A stretch of 64,000 nt of DNA from Ovis canadensis (GCF_042477335.2 NC_091246.1:209373501-209437500); one strand, 5' to 3'; shown: positions 1 to 60,702, numbered from the stretch's first letter. Notes: generated from the sequence alone by a model not told the origin. A program made the numbers and translations.

Positions 1-2050
1 GTTTGTTGTGATCCACACAGTCAAAGGCTTTGGCATAGTCAATAGAGTAGGTGTTTTTCTGGAACTCTTGCTTTTTCAACAATCCAACAGATATTGGCAA
101 TTTGATCTCTGGTTTCTCTTCCTTTTCTAAATCCAGCTTGAACATCTGGAAGGTCACAGTTCATGTACTGTTGAAGCCTGGCTTGGAGAATTTTGAGCAT
201 TACTTTCCGAGTTTGTGAGATGAGTGCTATTGTGAAATAGTTTGAACATTCTTTGGCATTGCTTTTGGGAATGGAATGAAAACTGACTTTTTCCAGTCCC
301 GTTGCCACTGCTGAGCCTTCCAAATTTGCTGGCATATTGAGTGCAGTGCTTTCACAGCATCATCTTTTAGGATTTGAAACAGCTCAACTGAAATTCCATC
401 ACTTCCACTAGCTTTGTTCATAGTGATGTTTCCTAAAGCCCACTTGATTTCACATTTCAGGATGTATGGCTCTAGGTAAGTGATCACAAAATCATGGTTA
501 CCTGGGTCATGAAGATCTTTTGCATAATTCTTCTGTGTATCCTTGCCATCTCTTCTTAATATCTTCTGCTTCTGTTAGGCCCATAACATTTCTGTCCTTT
601 ATCCAGCCCATCTTGGCATGAAATGTTCCCTTGGTGTCTCTAATTTTCTTAAAAAGGTCTCTAGTCCTTCCCCTTCTATTGTTTTCCTCTATTTCTTTGC
701 ATTGATCACTGAAGAAGGCTCTCATCTCTCCTTGCTATTCTTTGGATTTCTGCATTCAGATGCTTTTATTTTTCCTTTTCTCCTTTGCCTTTAGCTTCTC
801 TTTTCTCAGCTATTTGTAAGGCCTCCTCAGACAACCACTTTGCCTTTTTGCATTTCTTTTTCTTGGGGATGGTCTTGATCACTGCCTCCTCTACAATGTC
901 ACAAACCTCTGTCCATAGTTCTTCAGGCACTCTTATCAAATCTATTCCCTTGAATCTATTTGTCACTTCCACTGTGTAATCGTTGAGGAATTTGATTTAG
1001 GCCATACCTGCATGGTCTAGCGGTTTTCCCTTTCTCCAGTTTAAGTCTGAATTTGGCCATAAGGAGTTCATGATCTGAGCCAGTCAGCTCCCAGTCTTGT
1101 TTTTGCTAACTGTATAGAGCTTCTTCATCTTTGGCTGCAAAGAATATATCAATCCGATTTCGGTGTTGACCATCTAGTGATGTCCATGTGTAGAGTTGTC
1201 TCTTGTGTTATTGGAAGAGGGTGTTTGCCATGACCAGTGTGTTCTCTTGGCAAAACTCTGCCTTTGACCTGCTTCGCTCTGTACTCCAAGGCCAAATTTG
1301 CCTGTTACTCCAGGTATTTCTTGACTTCCTACTTTTGTATTCCAGCCCCTATAATGAAAAGGACATCATTTTTGGGTGTTAGTTCTAGGTCTTGTAGGTC
1401 TTCATAGAACCGTTCAACTTCAGCTTCTTCAGCATTACTGGTTGGGTCATAGACTTGGATTACTGTGATATAGAATGGTTTGCCTTGGAAATGAACAGAG
1501 ATCATTCTGTTGTTTTTGAGATTGCACCCAAGTACTACATTTCAGACTCTTTTGTTGACTATGAGAGTACTCCACTTTTCTAAGGGATTCTTACAGTAGT
1601 AGATATAATGGTCATTTGGCTTAAATTTGCCCATTCCAGTCCATTTTAGTTCACTGAGTCCTAAAATGTCAATGTTCACTCTTGCCATCTCCTGTTTGAC
1701 CACTTCCAATTTACCTTAATTCATGGACATAACATTCCAGCTTCCTATGCAATATTGTTCTTTACAGCACTGGACTTTATTTCCATCACCAGTCACATCC
1801 ACAACTGGGCATTGTTTTTGCTTTGGCTCTGTTTCTTTGTTCTTCCTGGAGTTATTTCTCCACTCTTCTCCAGAACATATTGGGCACCTACTGACCTGGG
1901 TTGTTCATCTTTCAGTGTGATTATCTTTTTGCCTTTTCAAACTGTTCATGGAAGGTCCCTACTAAGTGACTGTTCTGATCCTAACAGCCCATTCTCTATC
2001 TCAGGTGGGAACTACCTCTTTCTTGAAAAATGTTCAGGGAGGTGACAGCA
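1..2050 (-). mobile_element. BovB (RTE) LINE, 5' and RT part, antisense
   Basis: On the minus strand the sequence reads like a BovB element from its endonuclease region (near 1700-1000, with SELKWTGMG and DHYIYYC words) into its reverse transcriptase (KASGSDGISVELFQILKDD near 400; the YAKAFDCVDH catalytic motif at 15-50). The RT continues beyond base 1. Frames are interrupted repeatedly, so this copy is dead. The 5' limit near 2050 is approximate. Confidence 0.85.
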
Positions 2051-2114
2051 GGAAGAATATTTGGAAGCAGGATGAGCGAGGGTACATACCCCTGGTCGCC
2101 AGGCAGAGTTAAGA

Positions 2115-2616
2115 CCAAATGGCAGCTGTTAAAGGTTTACCAAAGGTCCATCTAGTCAAGGCTATGGTTTTTCTAGTAGTCATGTATGGATGTGAGAGTT
2201 GGACTGTGAAAAAAGCTGAGCGCCAAAGAATTGATGCTTTTGAACTGTGGTTTTGGAGAAGACTCTTGAGAGTCCCTTGGACTGCAAGGAGAGCCAACCA
2301 GACCATTCTAAAGGAGATCAGTCCTGGGTGTTCTTTGGATGGAATGATGCTAAAGCTGACACTCCAGTACTTTGGCCACCTCAAGGGAAGAGTTGACTCA
2401 CTGGAAAAGGCTCTGATGCTGGGAGGGGTTGTGGGCAGGAGGAGAAGGGGATGACAGAGGATGAGATGGCTGGATGGCATCACCAACTCGATGGATGTGA
2501 GTTTGAATGAACTCTGGGAGATGGTGACGGACAGGGAGGCCTGGTGTGCTGCGATTCATGGGGTCGCAAAGAGTCAGACATGACTGAGCGACTGAAATGA
2601 ACTGAACTGAACTGAA
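2115..2616 (+). mobile_element. BovB LINE, 3' part, sense
   Basis: The plus strand encodes the C-terminal BovB reverse transcriptase (VMYGCESWTVKKAE, LLRVPWTARRANQ, LQYFGHLKGRVDSLEKAL) and then the 3' tail ending in the ACTGAACTGAA repeats typical of BovB. A stop breaks the frame near 2452. It abuts the opposite-strand BovB block, suggesting a single insertion with an inverted 5' part, or two insertions. Confidence 0.9.
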
Positions 2617-3839
2617 ATGTTTACCAGCCCTTTCATCCTAAATTAGACAGATGGCATTCCTTTACTCTCTGTTGCAGATGGAAGCTCAAGCTAGGAATGT
2701 GATACATTTGTGACTGCTTGAGCACAGTGTATTTTATCAAAAGTACTTAACTTTATTAAAAATTTGCAACTGCTTTTCTACTTAGGAGTAGCCCAGCTAT
2801 GAAATGACATCTCTGGCACCTGCAGTAGGAAAAAGCACTGGAATTAAGAGTAGGGAAATTCCAGTTTGGAGTCCCAGTTCGGATAGTCAGAGAATTCCAG
2901 CCTCTGCTTGTCTACAAGATCCAGGGGTTAACACCTGCCCCACGGGGCTGTGGGCAGACAGCATGCACGCGTCAGACCTACGTAGGCTGCTGCATCAAGG
3001 CTAGGTATCTCTACGTGCAGGCGTTGGCCTGGCGACTTATCCTTGAGGTTTTCCCCTCAAAGGGGACTGAAAATTTAAAGTTTTAATATGCTTTCTGAAA
3101 AGTATAAAGAGAGTCAAGTAATGGAATAACTGGCTTTCAAGACTCCCAATAAAAGAATGAATTGTAACTCTTCTCTTAGAATTAAGATAGCCTACTATCA
3201 TTTGAGAACTTCAGTAGCAGGTTTCAAGTCTGTCAGTTTCTAGAATTATCCCTCTCTCTCCCTCTAAAGGGGTCATTCAGTAAATTTGTCTTTACAAGCC
3301 AAATGTGAAACTTGTGCATTTTTATCCCAAAATCATAACAATTGTTAATGGAAACGTAAAGTGCTTAACATAAACTTTAAGTGTTGGTCTCTTTCCAATA
3401 ATGAGGCCCATCCTGGTAAATGCTACCCGAGAAGACATTACAACTGGTATATAATTAACTAATGCCTAATATTTTTAGCCAGAATTTTAAATCCTCCATT
3501 TTCCCTTCTCTGAATCTGTTTAGGAAGGGAAAAAATTTAACTTGTAACTATCAAAATATATCTTATTCAAAGAAATAATAGTACCATTTCTCTTAAGACC
3601 CTTGTCCTCAGTTTATTAGGGTCAGAAATTTAATTTGTTCTTTGTCAGCAAAGGTGCTATTAATTTATGTCTATTTTAAAGAAAGAGAGCGCTAAAACTC
3701 CGTGGGATCTCTGAGGCCTGTACAAAGAGGCATGGATTACAACGCAGCAGGCAAAGCCCCCACCCCCAAATAACTAGACTTGGATTTCTTTTAAATTTTT
3801 AGGTGGCCCAGTGTCATTTCTTTCATAATCATAAAACCA
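2617..3839. other. Intergenic, downstream of ALS2
   Basis: No exon of a neighbouring gene could be recognised. In human, MPP4 lies a short way beyond ALS2 in the same orientation, but no MPP4 protein segment is seen here; its first exons may lie outside or be non-coding. About 2800-3000 vaguely resembles a decayed MIR SINE, without certainty. Confidence 0.5.
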
Positions 3840-5155
3840 CCTCATAAATATGAATGTCTTTTATTATGAAAATTGCTGTTACATTATAGCCAACATTCCA
3901 AAACAGTATTTTAATAAACACTTGTCTTGATTATAAAGTAGAGCAGAAACCATAATCCTTTTTCAAAATCGATTAACATCTGCAGATGTTAACATGAAGG
4001 AGGAGGAGGACACTCCAAACGCTCACCCTGGTGTAGAGGAGATGAGATGGGGAAGAGCACCTATGTTATCCAGAATAGCTACTAGTGTTATTTGTACAGT
4101 GTAAACCAACCACTTACAATAGGACATTTAAAAATGGTGAAAAGCAAAACAATAAAAGGCTGAGGTGTCACAATACTTTTGAGATGGGAAAAGCCAAAGT
4201 GAGTTTTCTCCTCCTTCCCCTCTGTGAGTTCAGTGCAAGGTACAGGGAGGAACCGCAACACCAGGTCAAGGATGGACGCAGTTCTTTGCTTCCATATTTC
4301 CCAGTCTCTAGTCCTATTTTAAAAAACAGTTTGCATGTAAAAGCCTTTCAGGCTTTCACAGGTCCTGGAACACAGCGTTTGCACGTGGATGAATGAGGTT
4401 CCACAGCAGCTCAGAGTCAGTGTCTGAATTCCAGTGTATCCACTCTGGAGCATTGTAAGGAATCCAAGAACACAATTCCTATGTTCTTTCTCATCAGGAA
4501 GCAGCAGACTCCTATTTGGGTGTGCTCCATGTTTAGGGTCAGGGTGTAGAAGTAGTAACCTCACAGAACCTTTCCATCACGAATAAATGCCCTGGTGGAA
4601 AAGCTTAGAAAAAGTTAAAATTGCAGTTTAAAAGTTCCTCTTTCCCCTTCCCTCAGCAAAGAAGCATGGTGCACACATGATTGCAAGGAATCTTGGAAGG
4701 CATGGTGTGGCTACTATAGTTCAAGTACAAAGTGTTCCTTGCAAAGGGGTCTGGGGTGACTGCAGGCAAACCAGAAACTCAAAAATATTCATCAACCTCT
4801 TTAATGTAAGAAGCCACACTGAGAATTTTATCTTACAAGTTCATGAGCTGGTATACTCTTTACCATAGGAAGGGATAGCCTCGTTTTTCCAACAGCAGAT
4901 GTATGATACTTGGGAAACAACACAGGCCAGGGGCTGGTCTAACCTGATTTCTACCTCCTTTTCTGTCCTCCCTTTCCACCATACAGTCTTTTATTCTGGG
5001 CTCAGAGCTCCAATCACTAGCAAGGCTCAAAAATAACAACCAAAATAAGACAACGTCCTAATTTCAACACTGTTCTTTTTTGTTGCTACAGGAAGACACC
5101 AGATGGTGCTGCAACACTCTGAATAGATAATCCAGTTGTCAAGCTGTTATGCAGC
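3840..5155 (-). other. ALS2: ALS2 3' UTR (extent inferred)
   Basis: About 1.3 kb of non-coding sequence follows the stop codon and contains no ruminant SINE or LINE, unlike the flanking DNA. It ends near an AATAAA hexamer at 3860-3865. The length resembles the human 3' UTR as I recall it. A proximal AATAAA at 4990-4995 and a more distal one at 3612-3617 could give shorter or longer ends. Confidence 0.65.
3860..3865 (-). terminator. ALS2: Candidate ALS2 poly(A) signal AATAAA
   Basis: The plus strand reads tttatt, AATAAA on the gene strand, about 1.3 kb after the stop codon. Cleavage would fall near 3830-3850. Other AATAAA copies exist nearby, so the choice is inferred. Confidence 0.5.
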
Positions 5156-52237
<47,082 letters not shown>

Positions 52238-52257
<20 letters not shown>

Positions 52258-52295
52258 CGGTCAGTGGGGACACTCCATCACCAAATCATTCTCTC
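52238..52295 (-). CDS. ALS2: ALS2 exon 2 (start codon)
   Basis: The ATG is at 52255-52257 and 20 coding nt follow (MDSKKK plus two bases) up to the donor AAAAG|GTAAAAC. The 38 nt above the ATG are 5' UTR, bounded by a good pyrimidine-rich acceptor (cttttgcaag|GAGAG) at 52295. The UTR part contains two further ATGs that end before or just at the real start. The coding part is secure through its phase match with exon 3; the acceptor is inferred. Confidence 0.88.
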
Positions 52296-53399
52296 CTTGC
52301 AAAAGGAAAAGACCTAAACGGCAAAACGCAGGTAAGCACAAAGAGCAGTAAAAGAACCCTTTGCTATTTTATCAGTCAGATTTTTCAAAAAAAAAAAAAA
52401 AAGGCAGCCTTCCAACAAGTGCACATTCACTGGGCAATAAATATGCAGCAAAACTATTTAAACTATTTCATATCCCGCCTGCCAAAGTTGAATCTCTAGA
52501 CTGAGCCTGCCCACTAGCTTATAAAAAATGCCTGTTGAACGTCAAATGTAATTTCAAAGTGAGAAAAGACTACCTATGACCTCGCTGTACTTTGTCAGGC
52601 AACAGACTTTTTTCGTTTGTTTTATTATAAAGAAGTGGAATCTGAAAACTCAGTGTGTTACATATTCACTACAAACACACTAAGCCTACTTTTAAAATGC
52701 TTCTGGGACATACGTACACTTAAATACCAACTAAATAAACAAGACCTTCTACAATCTCTCCAGTAATGTATCAGATTGAAGCAGTTTTAATTTACATTTT
52801 CCAGCAATGCTCACACACAAAATTACATCATTAGACAAAGTTCTCCCTTTATTGGAACCAGCAGTATTTTCCCCAAATCAATCTTAATTCAAAACCATAA
52901 TCCAAAGGGCTGGAAGAAAGAAATCTGAATTTTAAAATATCATCTGCCAATTAATAGAAAAGTTATATGAAAATAACAGTGCCAATATCATGATCCATCA
53001 TTTCAGCAACTCAAAATTTAATAAAGTTAGAGTTAGCAATAGGAACAGGCAGACAGAAACACTCAATGCATTTCAACTTAGAAATTCACATTTTTAAGGG
53101 CACCAAAGCTCATGAAAATAAGGGCAATTTTAGATGTGTGAGTGATAAAAATACTGGGGCCAAATTTATTATTGTCCTGCAAAAGGATATGGCATGATCA
53201 CAATGCTCTGCAAACAGCCCACACCGGCAGGAGAGATGTAAGATCCATCTGTTTACTCCAGGTTGCCTGTGAATTCTTACTGTTTCCCATCTGTGTATCT
53301 GGAGGAAATTACTCTTTACCTAGTGTTTATTTTAGAAAGGTTCTGAATCATTCCAAGTCGGATGAAGCGTACCATGTAAATGAAAGATATATTTGAATA

Positions 53400-53615
53400 G
53401 ATTTAGCCGATTCATTGGAAGAGACCCTAATGCTGGGAAAGATTGAAGGCGGGAGGAGAAAGGGGATGACAGAGGATGGGATGGATGGATGGCATCACTA
53501 ACTCAATGGACATGAGTTTGAGCAAACTCTGAGAGATAGTGAAGGACAAAGAAGTTTGGCGTGCTGCAGTCCTTAGGGTCACAAAGAATCGGACACAACT
53601 TAGCGACTGAACAAC
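53400..53615 (+). mobile_element. BovB 3' fragment, intron 1
   Basis: ccgattcattggaagagacc to cacaacttagcgactgaaca, a diverged BovB 3' end carrying a small GGAT expansion near 53478. Confidence 0.85.
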
Positions 53616-53692
53616 ACTACTTAATAAATGATTACTAAGTGGTACTATGCTTTGTGTGTGACAGTAATTAACTTTTAGTAAAAGGTACAACT

Positions 53693-53816
53693 ACAACTCA
53701 ATGAACATGAGTCTGAGTGAACTCCGGGAGCTGGTGATGGACAGGGAGGCCTGGCATGCTGCGATTCAAGAGGTCGCAAAGAGTCGGACACGACTGAGCG
53801 ACTGAACTGAACTGAA
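53693..53816 (+). mobile_element. BovB 3' fragment, second copy, intron 1
   Basis: caactcaatgaacatgagtc to ACTGAACTGAACTGAA. Less diverged than the copy 80 bp away and in the same direction. Confidence 0.88.
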
Positions 53817-54212
53817 CCATTCACAGCATACAGAAAAGTTCTGAGGACAGGTCTAACCTTTGCTTATCTATCAGAGATCACAGAGTAACTGGTCCCTTGA
53901 TACAAGTAACAGTGCCCTGGAAGAAACCAGAGAACTGCTCCGGGAGGGAGCAGCAGTGCACAGACACACTTAATGCAACTGACTGGCTGCCTCTTGGCTG
54001 AACTGGCAATCAAAACTGTGGAGAACCTTTCGGTAAAGTGACTGAAGCAGCCGACATATCCGCCCTTTTGGGGTCCTTTTTTTTTGAATACAGGGCTTTC
54101 TTAAAGTAGATTATTCCTTATGCGATATGATTTCTCACCAATAATCATTTTTTCAAATCCAAGTGAAATTAAAACTCTACAAACTGTTTTGCAACATTCC
54201 TTTGTTACTTTC

Positions 54213-54722
54213 TATCTATGGTAGGGAGGATAATGATCCCCAAGATGTCCATGTATCCTAATGTCCAGAACCTGGGAGTATATCAGGTTACATGCAGAGG
54301 AGAAGTAAAGCCGCTAACCAGCTGGTTTTAAGTTGGGGAGGTGATTCTATTAATAGCTATCCAGGTGGACTCAGTATAATCACAGAGTCCTTAAAAGTAG
54401 GAAAGAGAGGTAGAGGAGAGTTCGAGAAAGAGATATGATGATGCAAACAGGGTCAGAGAGCTGCTAAACTGCTGGCTTTGAAGATGGAAGGGATCAGCCA
54501 AAAGCCAAGGAACATGGGTGGCCTCTAGGAGCCGAAAGGGGCAAGGGAATGGACTCTTTCCTAGAGCCTCCAGAAAAAAATACTTCTCTGATGACACACT
54601 GAAACCTAGAGAGACTTGAGTCTGACTTTTAACCTAAAGAGCTCTAAGATAATAAGTTAGTGTAATTTTGAGCACTAAATTTGTAGGAATGCTATAAACA
54701 GCAACCAAAAGCTAGTACACTA
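54213..54722 (+). mobile_element. MLT1-like MaLR solitary LTR, intron 1
   Basis: Typical MaLR text: ccaagatgtccatgtatcct, gagtccttaaaagtagg, ctggctttgaagatggaagg, agagctctaagataataag and a 3' end gctagtac. No internal retroviral genes follow. It is an ancient non-coding relic. Confidence 0.8.
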
Positions 54723-57700
54723 TTTCACAGACATCCTTATCAATATTTATAGATCTAATTTTGTTTTAATGGTGTTTAATATACTTCTAAGAAGATATGC
54801 CCACCTGAAATTCAAATATGGCAATGAGAAAAAAGGAAATGACTACTAAGGAAACATAACTAAAAAGGAATATTACAGCTAAATGTGGAAAGCTTATAGT
54901 TTTACCTCACATACTTAAAATATGTAGCATTTACCAAATCCAGTTAACCCAACATACTTCCTCAACTATGTACCCAAACAGGAAAAATAAATTAAAAAAT
55001 TTTGTTTTCCTAATATTTTTATGATCCCCCGCACTCTGGGAAATCTGTAAGACTCACCTCAACCATTCAAATAGCATTTAAACTTGCTTATGTTCTTCTG
55101 CTGTTTAACATTTTTAATTGTTATAAAACTGCCTAATTATGAGGCTTCTTCTGAGGCTATCTCTCCCCAGGTGAGTCAAGATCCCTGCACTCTGCTTTTC
55201 TTCTGTTACAATAACTTTCCCTAACAGCCGTTATTATATTAAGTAGCTCTGACCCAGAAGCTGTGTGATATTTACAGAGTCAAATAATGTGGGGTCCTCT
55301 TTTACTTCACCTGGCCTTTCCAGACACCAATGGCATCTGTAAAAGAAGCAAAATAGACTCTGGCATCCCCTCCAACTACTAAGTACTATGAGCCACAGAA
55401 GAAAGCTACATTCAGTTTAAATATACCCCTGAACACTTCAAATGATCTCCTTCACAGTGAAATGTAAAGTAATCAAACTCTCAGATGACCCTTTAAAACA
55501 AAAAGCAAATCTTGGTTCTTAATGAATTGATTCCATTGTTAGATCCCGGTGGACACACAACCTCCCACTACATTTAACAGAGAGATAAGCTAACTTGTAC
55601 ATGCAGAGGATACGGTTTTAGTACCATGATCTGGAAGTGCCTAAAAAAATAATCTGGTCTAAATGTTCTAATTACCACTAGAAAGAAGAGCTGCAAAGTA
55701 TCGACAGGTCCATGATACCATAGCCAGAAATCCAAAGGCCAAAAAACTCTGAAAATTAAAAGTTTTTTCATTTAAGTCTTCTGGTGGCAAAACTTAATCT
55801 GACCTGAACTCACCCAAGAGCAAAACCTGACTAGAACTAACGTGAGGCTATTTACTTTTTACCCCTTTAATGTACATTTTCATAAGTTCTGTCACAGAAG
55901 TATTAATATGATTGTAGGGTGGGATCAAAAGCCCCACAGGAAGTGTTATATATGGTTTATGCATCTTAGTCCAAAGACCAGAAAAACTCAGTTTCAAAAC
56001 AAGTCTTGCCCCAAGGGTTACAAGTAAGGGACTGGGAACCTGTATTCTAAAACTATCATTTTGGTAGGCATCCTCAACTTTTTAATGGCAATGATTTACA
56101 TCACTCATTTCAAAAGTTTTAAGTCAATTTTACGGTGAATAGTCACATACAGTGCCCAAATGAGTTTTGTTAGGAATACACTCCCTGAAAATACTCTCTT
56201 GCTTCATCTGAGTGAAGGAAGGAAGACTGGGCTCTTTAATTTCACACACGGCTACCCATCTGGTGGAAAGAGGTAAACAAGGTGAGAGGTGCTGTGTCCT
56301 AGAACAATCAGGACTTAGTGATGTATTAGATATAAGGGGGGAGATAAGGAAGGAGGAATAAAAGACGACCTCTGACTTCTGCCTTGAGCAACTATGTAGT
56401 GGTACCATTTACTGAAATGAGGAAAAATGAGGGGACAGGATTCTGAAGTGGAAAGTAAGATTCTGGTTAGACAAGAATTTTTTTTTTTTTTCTATAAATT
56501 TAAGGTGCCTGTGAGAAATCCAAGAGTACATATCAAGTGAGCAGCTGAATATATGAGTATGGTGTTCAGAAGAAAGGTCTTAACTGTTGACATGAACTTG
56601 GGAAGCATATGGACAATATCTGAGATCAAGACAATGGATAGTGACAGTGGAGTCCATACAAAAGAAAGGGAAGGCACAGAATCAAGCTGCAAGATGCCTG
56701 GACAGACTAAGCAACAAGCAAGGACTGAGGTGGGAAGTGGCTTGAGAGGTAGAAGAAATTTGAGTCAGATGTGGGCACACAAAGCAAAGCAGAAAACGCT
56801 TCCAGCAGAAAGGACTGATCAGCACAGCTGGGGTCTCAGCTGGGGACTGAGAACCAGATTAGAGCAGGCTGACTGTAAGTGGGAGGTGAGGACATGAAAA
56901 TAAAGTTGGTGCAAATGATTCTTTTAAAAAAAGTGTTGAAATGGCAAACAGAAAGGAGCAGTCGCTGGAGAGAAACATGAAGATGAAGAGTGTATTGGGG
57001 GGAGCAGGGTAAGATGAGAGAGAACTGAACATGCCTGCAGGACGATGACACTGATCCTAGATAGAAGGGGGACAAGGACAGAGGGCAAAACCAAAATCCT
57101 GGACAAAGTGGAAAAGGACAGCATTCACAACACACATGCAGTGGGACTGCTCTTTCATGAGAGGAAGGGTCTACATTCCAAGAAGAAACAAAATGGCAGG
57201 TATAAACACAGGCAGGATTATAGATTTCGTGGTGGGAGGATAAGAGTCCCACAGGACGCACCTGTGCCTAGGACTTCACCGTATGTGTGCTGTTTTCTAA
57301 TCTCACACCTGGGCTCCATTCATTCCATCTCTCCGTTTTATTTTGCCACATTTACATATTTCTGTAAACTGCCTTTTAGGAACAAAGTAGAATATAAATA
57401 AACATTTTAAATATGGAACAGAAATATGTCAATGAACTATTATCCCCAATGCAAAGAGAAAATTAAATTCTATGTATTCACATTTAGTAAACTTTATTCT
57501 CTGGACAAAGTCCATTTACCTTAATAATTTAGTCAAAGTATACTAACTTTAAAATGCTTAAATTTCAACAACTAACACCATATGTATTTTTCTTACCTAC
57601 TATACTTCAGGTATGAAACCAATATAAAACTTCCATGGAAGCCCAAAATACCTTATGTTCTATTATACCCCAGCTGCTTAAAACAGTCCTGATATACAAC

Positions 57701-57728
57701 AAGTACTCAATAAATACCTGTAGACAAA
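54723..57728 (-). other. ALS2: ALS2 intron 1, middle part
   Basis: AT-rich to 56050, then purine-rich on the plus strand to about 57250 with several chance open frames. It may be decayed old repeat, but I cannot name it. Confidence 0.45.
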
Positions 57729-57950
57729 CTGTGCTGTGCTGTGCTTAGTCGTTCAGTCATGTCCAAATCTTTTCGACCCCATAGACTTGCCTGCCAGGTT
57801 CCTCTGTTCATGGGGATTCTCTAGGCAAGAATACTGAAGTGGGTTGCCATGCCCTCCTCCAGGGGATCTTCCCAACCCAGGGATCGAACCCATGTCTCTT
57901 ACATCTGCACCGGCAGGCAGGTTCCTTACCACTACCAGCACATGGGAGCT
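57729..57950 (-). mobile_element. Bov-tA SINE, antisense, intron 1
   Basis: ctgtgctgtgcttagtcgtt to the tRNA-like head ending accagcacatgggagctgac. A small TGTGC duplication marks the left end. Confidence 0.9.
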
Positions 57951-58528
57951 GACCACCCCTTAAATCCTGACCCAGAGTTCAGGGATTCAGTAAATTAATG
58001 CATATAAATAAAGTCAGTAGGATGGCCTAGAAAGTACTTACTACTTATAATGCTGTTACTAATGGGATAATGCACTTACCAAGTCATTGATTCAAAATAT
58101 AAACTCGGAGAGGTCAGAAACCATGACTTATTTATTGGTAAGCTCTTGTACGATAGGAACCATTAGGTGCAAGCTGGCTACACATAAGAGTACCCAGTGG
58201 AAGACAACCCTTGATCTTAAGTTCCTGTCCACAGACTTTCAAATGATTAGGTTTCTATGCTTATATATAATTAAAAGTCAGTTTTAGACACAAAAGGGAA
58301 GTATCTTCTCATAATAAAAACTCTCATCCATACTTTGCTAATAATCTTCCTAACAAGGAAGATGCTTTTCTTTCATGCCACTTCACAGATGTCAGATAAC
58401 GCAGGAGAGAACAGTCCCTTTCTCCTTAGCACATGGAGACTTTTTGGTGTAATCAGGGGCATTCAGGCTTCATAGTCTCTCTCTTTTTACTTATTTTTAT
58501 TTTTTTATGGCCTGCTAATCTCACCCTG

Positions 58529-58748
58529 GGGGCTTCCCTGGGGGCTCAGTGGTAAAAAAAATCCGCCTGCCCAATGCAGGAGACACAGGTTTGATCCCTG
58601 GGCCGGTAAGAGCCCCTAGAGATGGAAATGGCAACCCACTCCAGTATCCTTGCCTGGGAAAACCCATGGACAGAGAAGTCTGGCAGGCTGCAGTCCATGG
58701 GGTTGTAAAAAGTCCGACACTACTCAGTCACAAAACAACAACAACAAA
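58529..58748 (+). mobile_element. Bov-tA SINE, sense, intron 1
   Basis: gggcttccctgggggctcag to gtccgacactactcagtcac, followed by an (AAC)n tail. Confidence 0.92.
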
Positions 58749-60702
58749 TCTTACCCTGAAACCTATTAAAACTGTATTCTTCTAACTGTTGAGAATCTTC
58801 TAAAATGAATATTGCTCATGGGAGGAGGGGAAACATGGTAAAATAAATATCCTGCAATATCCACTTAGCTCTTTTTTGAACTCACTGCATACCTCTTTGA
58901 AATGCATTTGTTGGAAATACTAAAATTCCAAAGAAACATTCTGATAAATATTATAATTCTGCAAATGAATTTCAAATTCCCAGGTACTGCAACCATTTAT
59001 GCCTATTATTACTTGACAGTGTATAACTTATGATATAAATTATGTATATATATTAATATATATTTATATAATTATTTATTCCTTTAATAGTTTGCTACTA
59101 TTCTTTCATTAAAATGGCTGCTTAAAAAAAAAAATTGGCATTCTAGAAATACAGTTCAAAGTATGTTGACTTATTTCTTATTTTACCGATCAATAATACC
59201 CAGCGCTTAAGGTCAAAAAGGGGACACACAACAGGGAGTACACATGCCAAAATATACTGTTCTGGAGACATATTTCACTTAGAGTATTTCGAAAGTGCTA
59301 ATAACAGGTATCTTGATTAGGCCTGAAAATATTCTTTTTAAGCTTGTGAGTTATATTAGGGATCAGCCACTAAATTGACTATTTATAACTCAACCATTTA
59401 ATACATTATCATCATGTTTACTTATTAATACCTGTAGAAAGAGAATTATTTTGTTTGAGCAATAACTAGAACACCTGCATTCACAGTATAAAACTTAGGA
59501 TTACTACACTGTAATGAAATTTAACCAATGCAAACTTGAAAAAAAGTAAATGTTAACGACTGTATGATACCTACAGTTATTTTGTATCTAAGTCACTGTC
59601 CAAATTCCCTTCAGGGTTTTAGGATACAATGCACTCCGGTACACTCTCAGAGTTCACCATCATGCACTTCTCAAGGGTTTCTAGAACTTGAATTCCCCTG
59701 CAGCCTCTTAAGAAGGATCACTCCTCATATCCTAAGGAAAGCATGTCTCCCAGGAGCTCAAGTTAAACAGCAAAATAAATCTGAATAATTGGTCTGGCTC
59801 CTTTCTTTAAAAAGCTTTACACAGTGGATCTGCACTGGCACATTCTTTTCCTGCTGCAGGGAGAGAAGCTACAAAGTAAAATAAAGAGAGCATCTCGGAA
59901 GAGAGCCCAATTATAAGTAAAAATTATAAGGTTCTAGTTTCACAAACTACCTTAACCATACACAAGTCTTTAAAAATACAAATCCATCCACCTATCATTC
60001 CATGTTATATTTTAACACATTTTCATATCTGCTTCAGCTCTCTTAAAACAGAAGAAAAAGTTATACAGAGACCTGAAGGAGTTCTATCCAAACCTTCCTT
60101 TTCCAGGGTTACCCACTATTTCTAAAGTTAATATGTCTTATTTCCATGTATATTCTTGTCCGTTTATGTACTTTCACTAGATATACACATAACAATAAAC
60201 AGTATATATTGTTTTAAAACTCTACACAGTTGCATAATACTGTGTGTATCCATCCTTTGACAATTGTTTTTTTTACCTCAATATTATGTATTTGAGATGT
60301 ATCCCATGTTGATAAGCAAAGATCTAGTTCACTCATTTTTACCAGGGGATAGTATTTCATTACATGAATAAACCATAGTTTATCCATTTCCCTACAAAAG
60401 TATAGCTGGATTGTTCTACTTATTGCTATTTTTTAAGAACTGCTATCATTATCTTTGCTAGATGTTTGCTTAGGAAATTGCCCCTAGTTAAGAATTCAGC
60501 TCAACAAAAATTCAGGTTGTGGAAGAAAATAACCCTAGAATGAAAAACCTACCCATATCACACTGACCCAGTCTTTTTTCCGTAAGAGTTGAGAAAGCTA
60601 CATTTTCTTCAAAAACTCTACAATAAAAGATTAAGTCTACAAGAGACCCCACAAAGTATTCATTACCTTACTGATTTGAATATTTGTGCTCTAGCCACAC
60701 GG
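58749..60702 (-). other. ALS2: ALS2 intron 1, old LINE debris
   Basis: About 60115-60480 reads as antisense late L1 (accatagtttatccattt). An AT-only tract lies at 59038-59085. Nothing else recognised. Confidence 0.5.

Noticed and set aside
2109-2486. 125-codon frame on the minus strand
   Set aside because: It is the complement of the BovB reverse-transcriptase C-terminus coded on the plus strand.
1-3839. Expected 5' exons of the neighbour MPP4
   Set aside because: Human gene order suggests it could lie here, but no recognisable MPP4 peptide or exon is visible.
56553-57401. Open frames of 114-141 codons in intron 1
   Set aside because: They overlap on both strands in a purine-rich stretch, have no recognised domain and no supporting splice structure.
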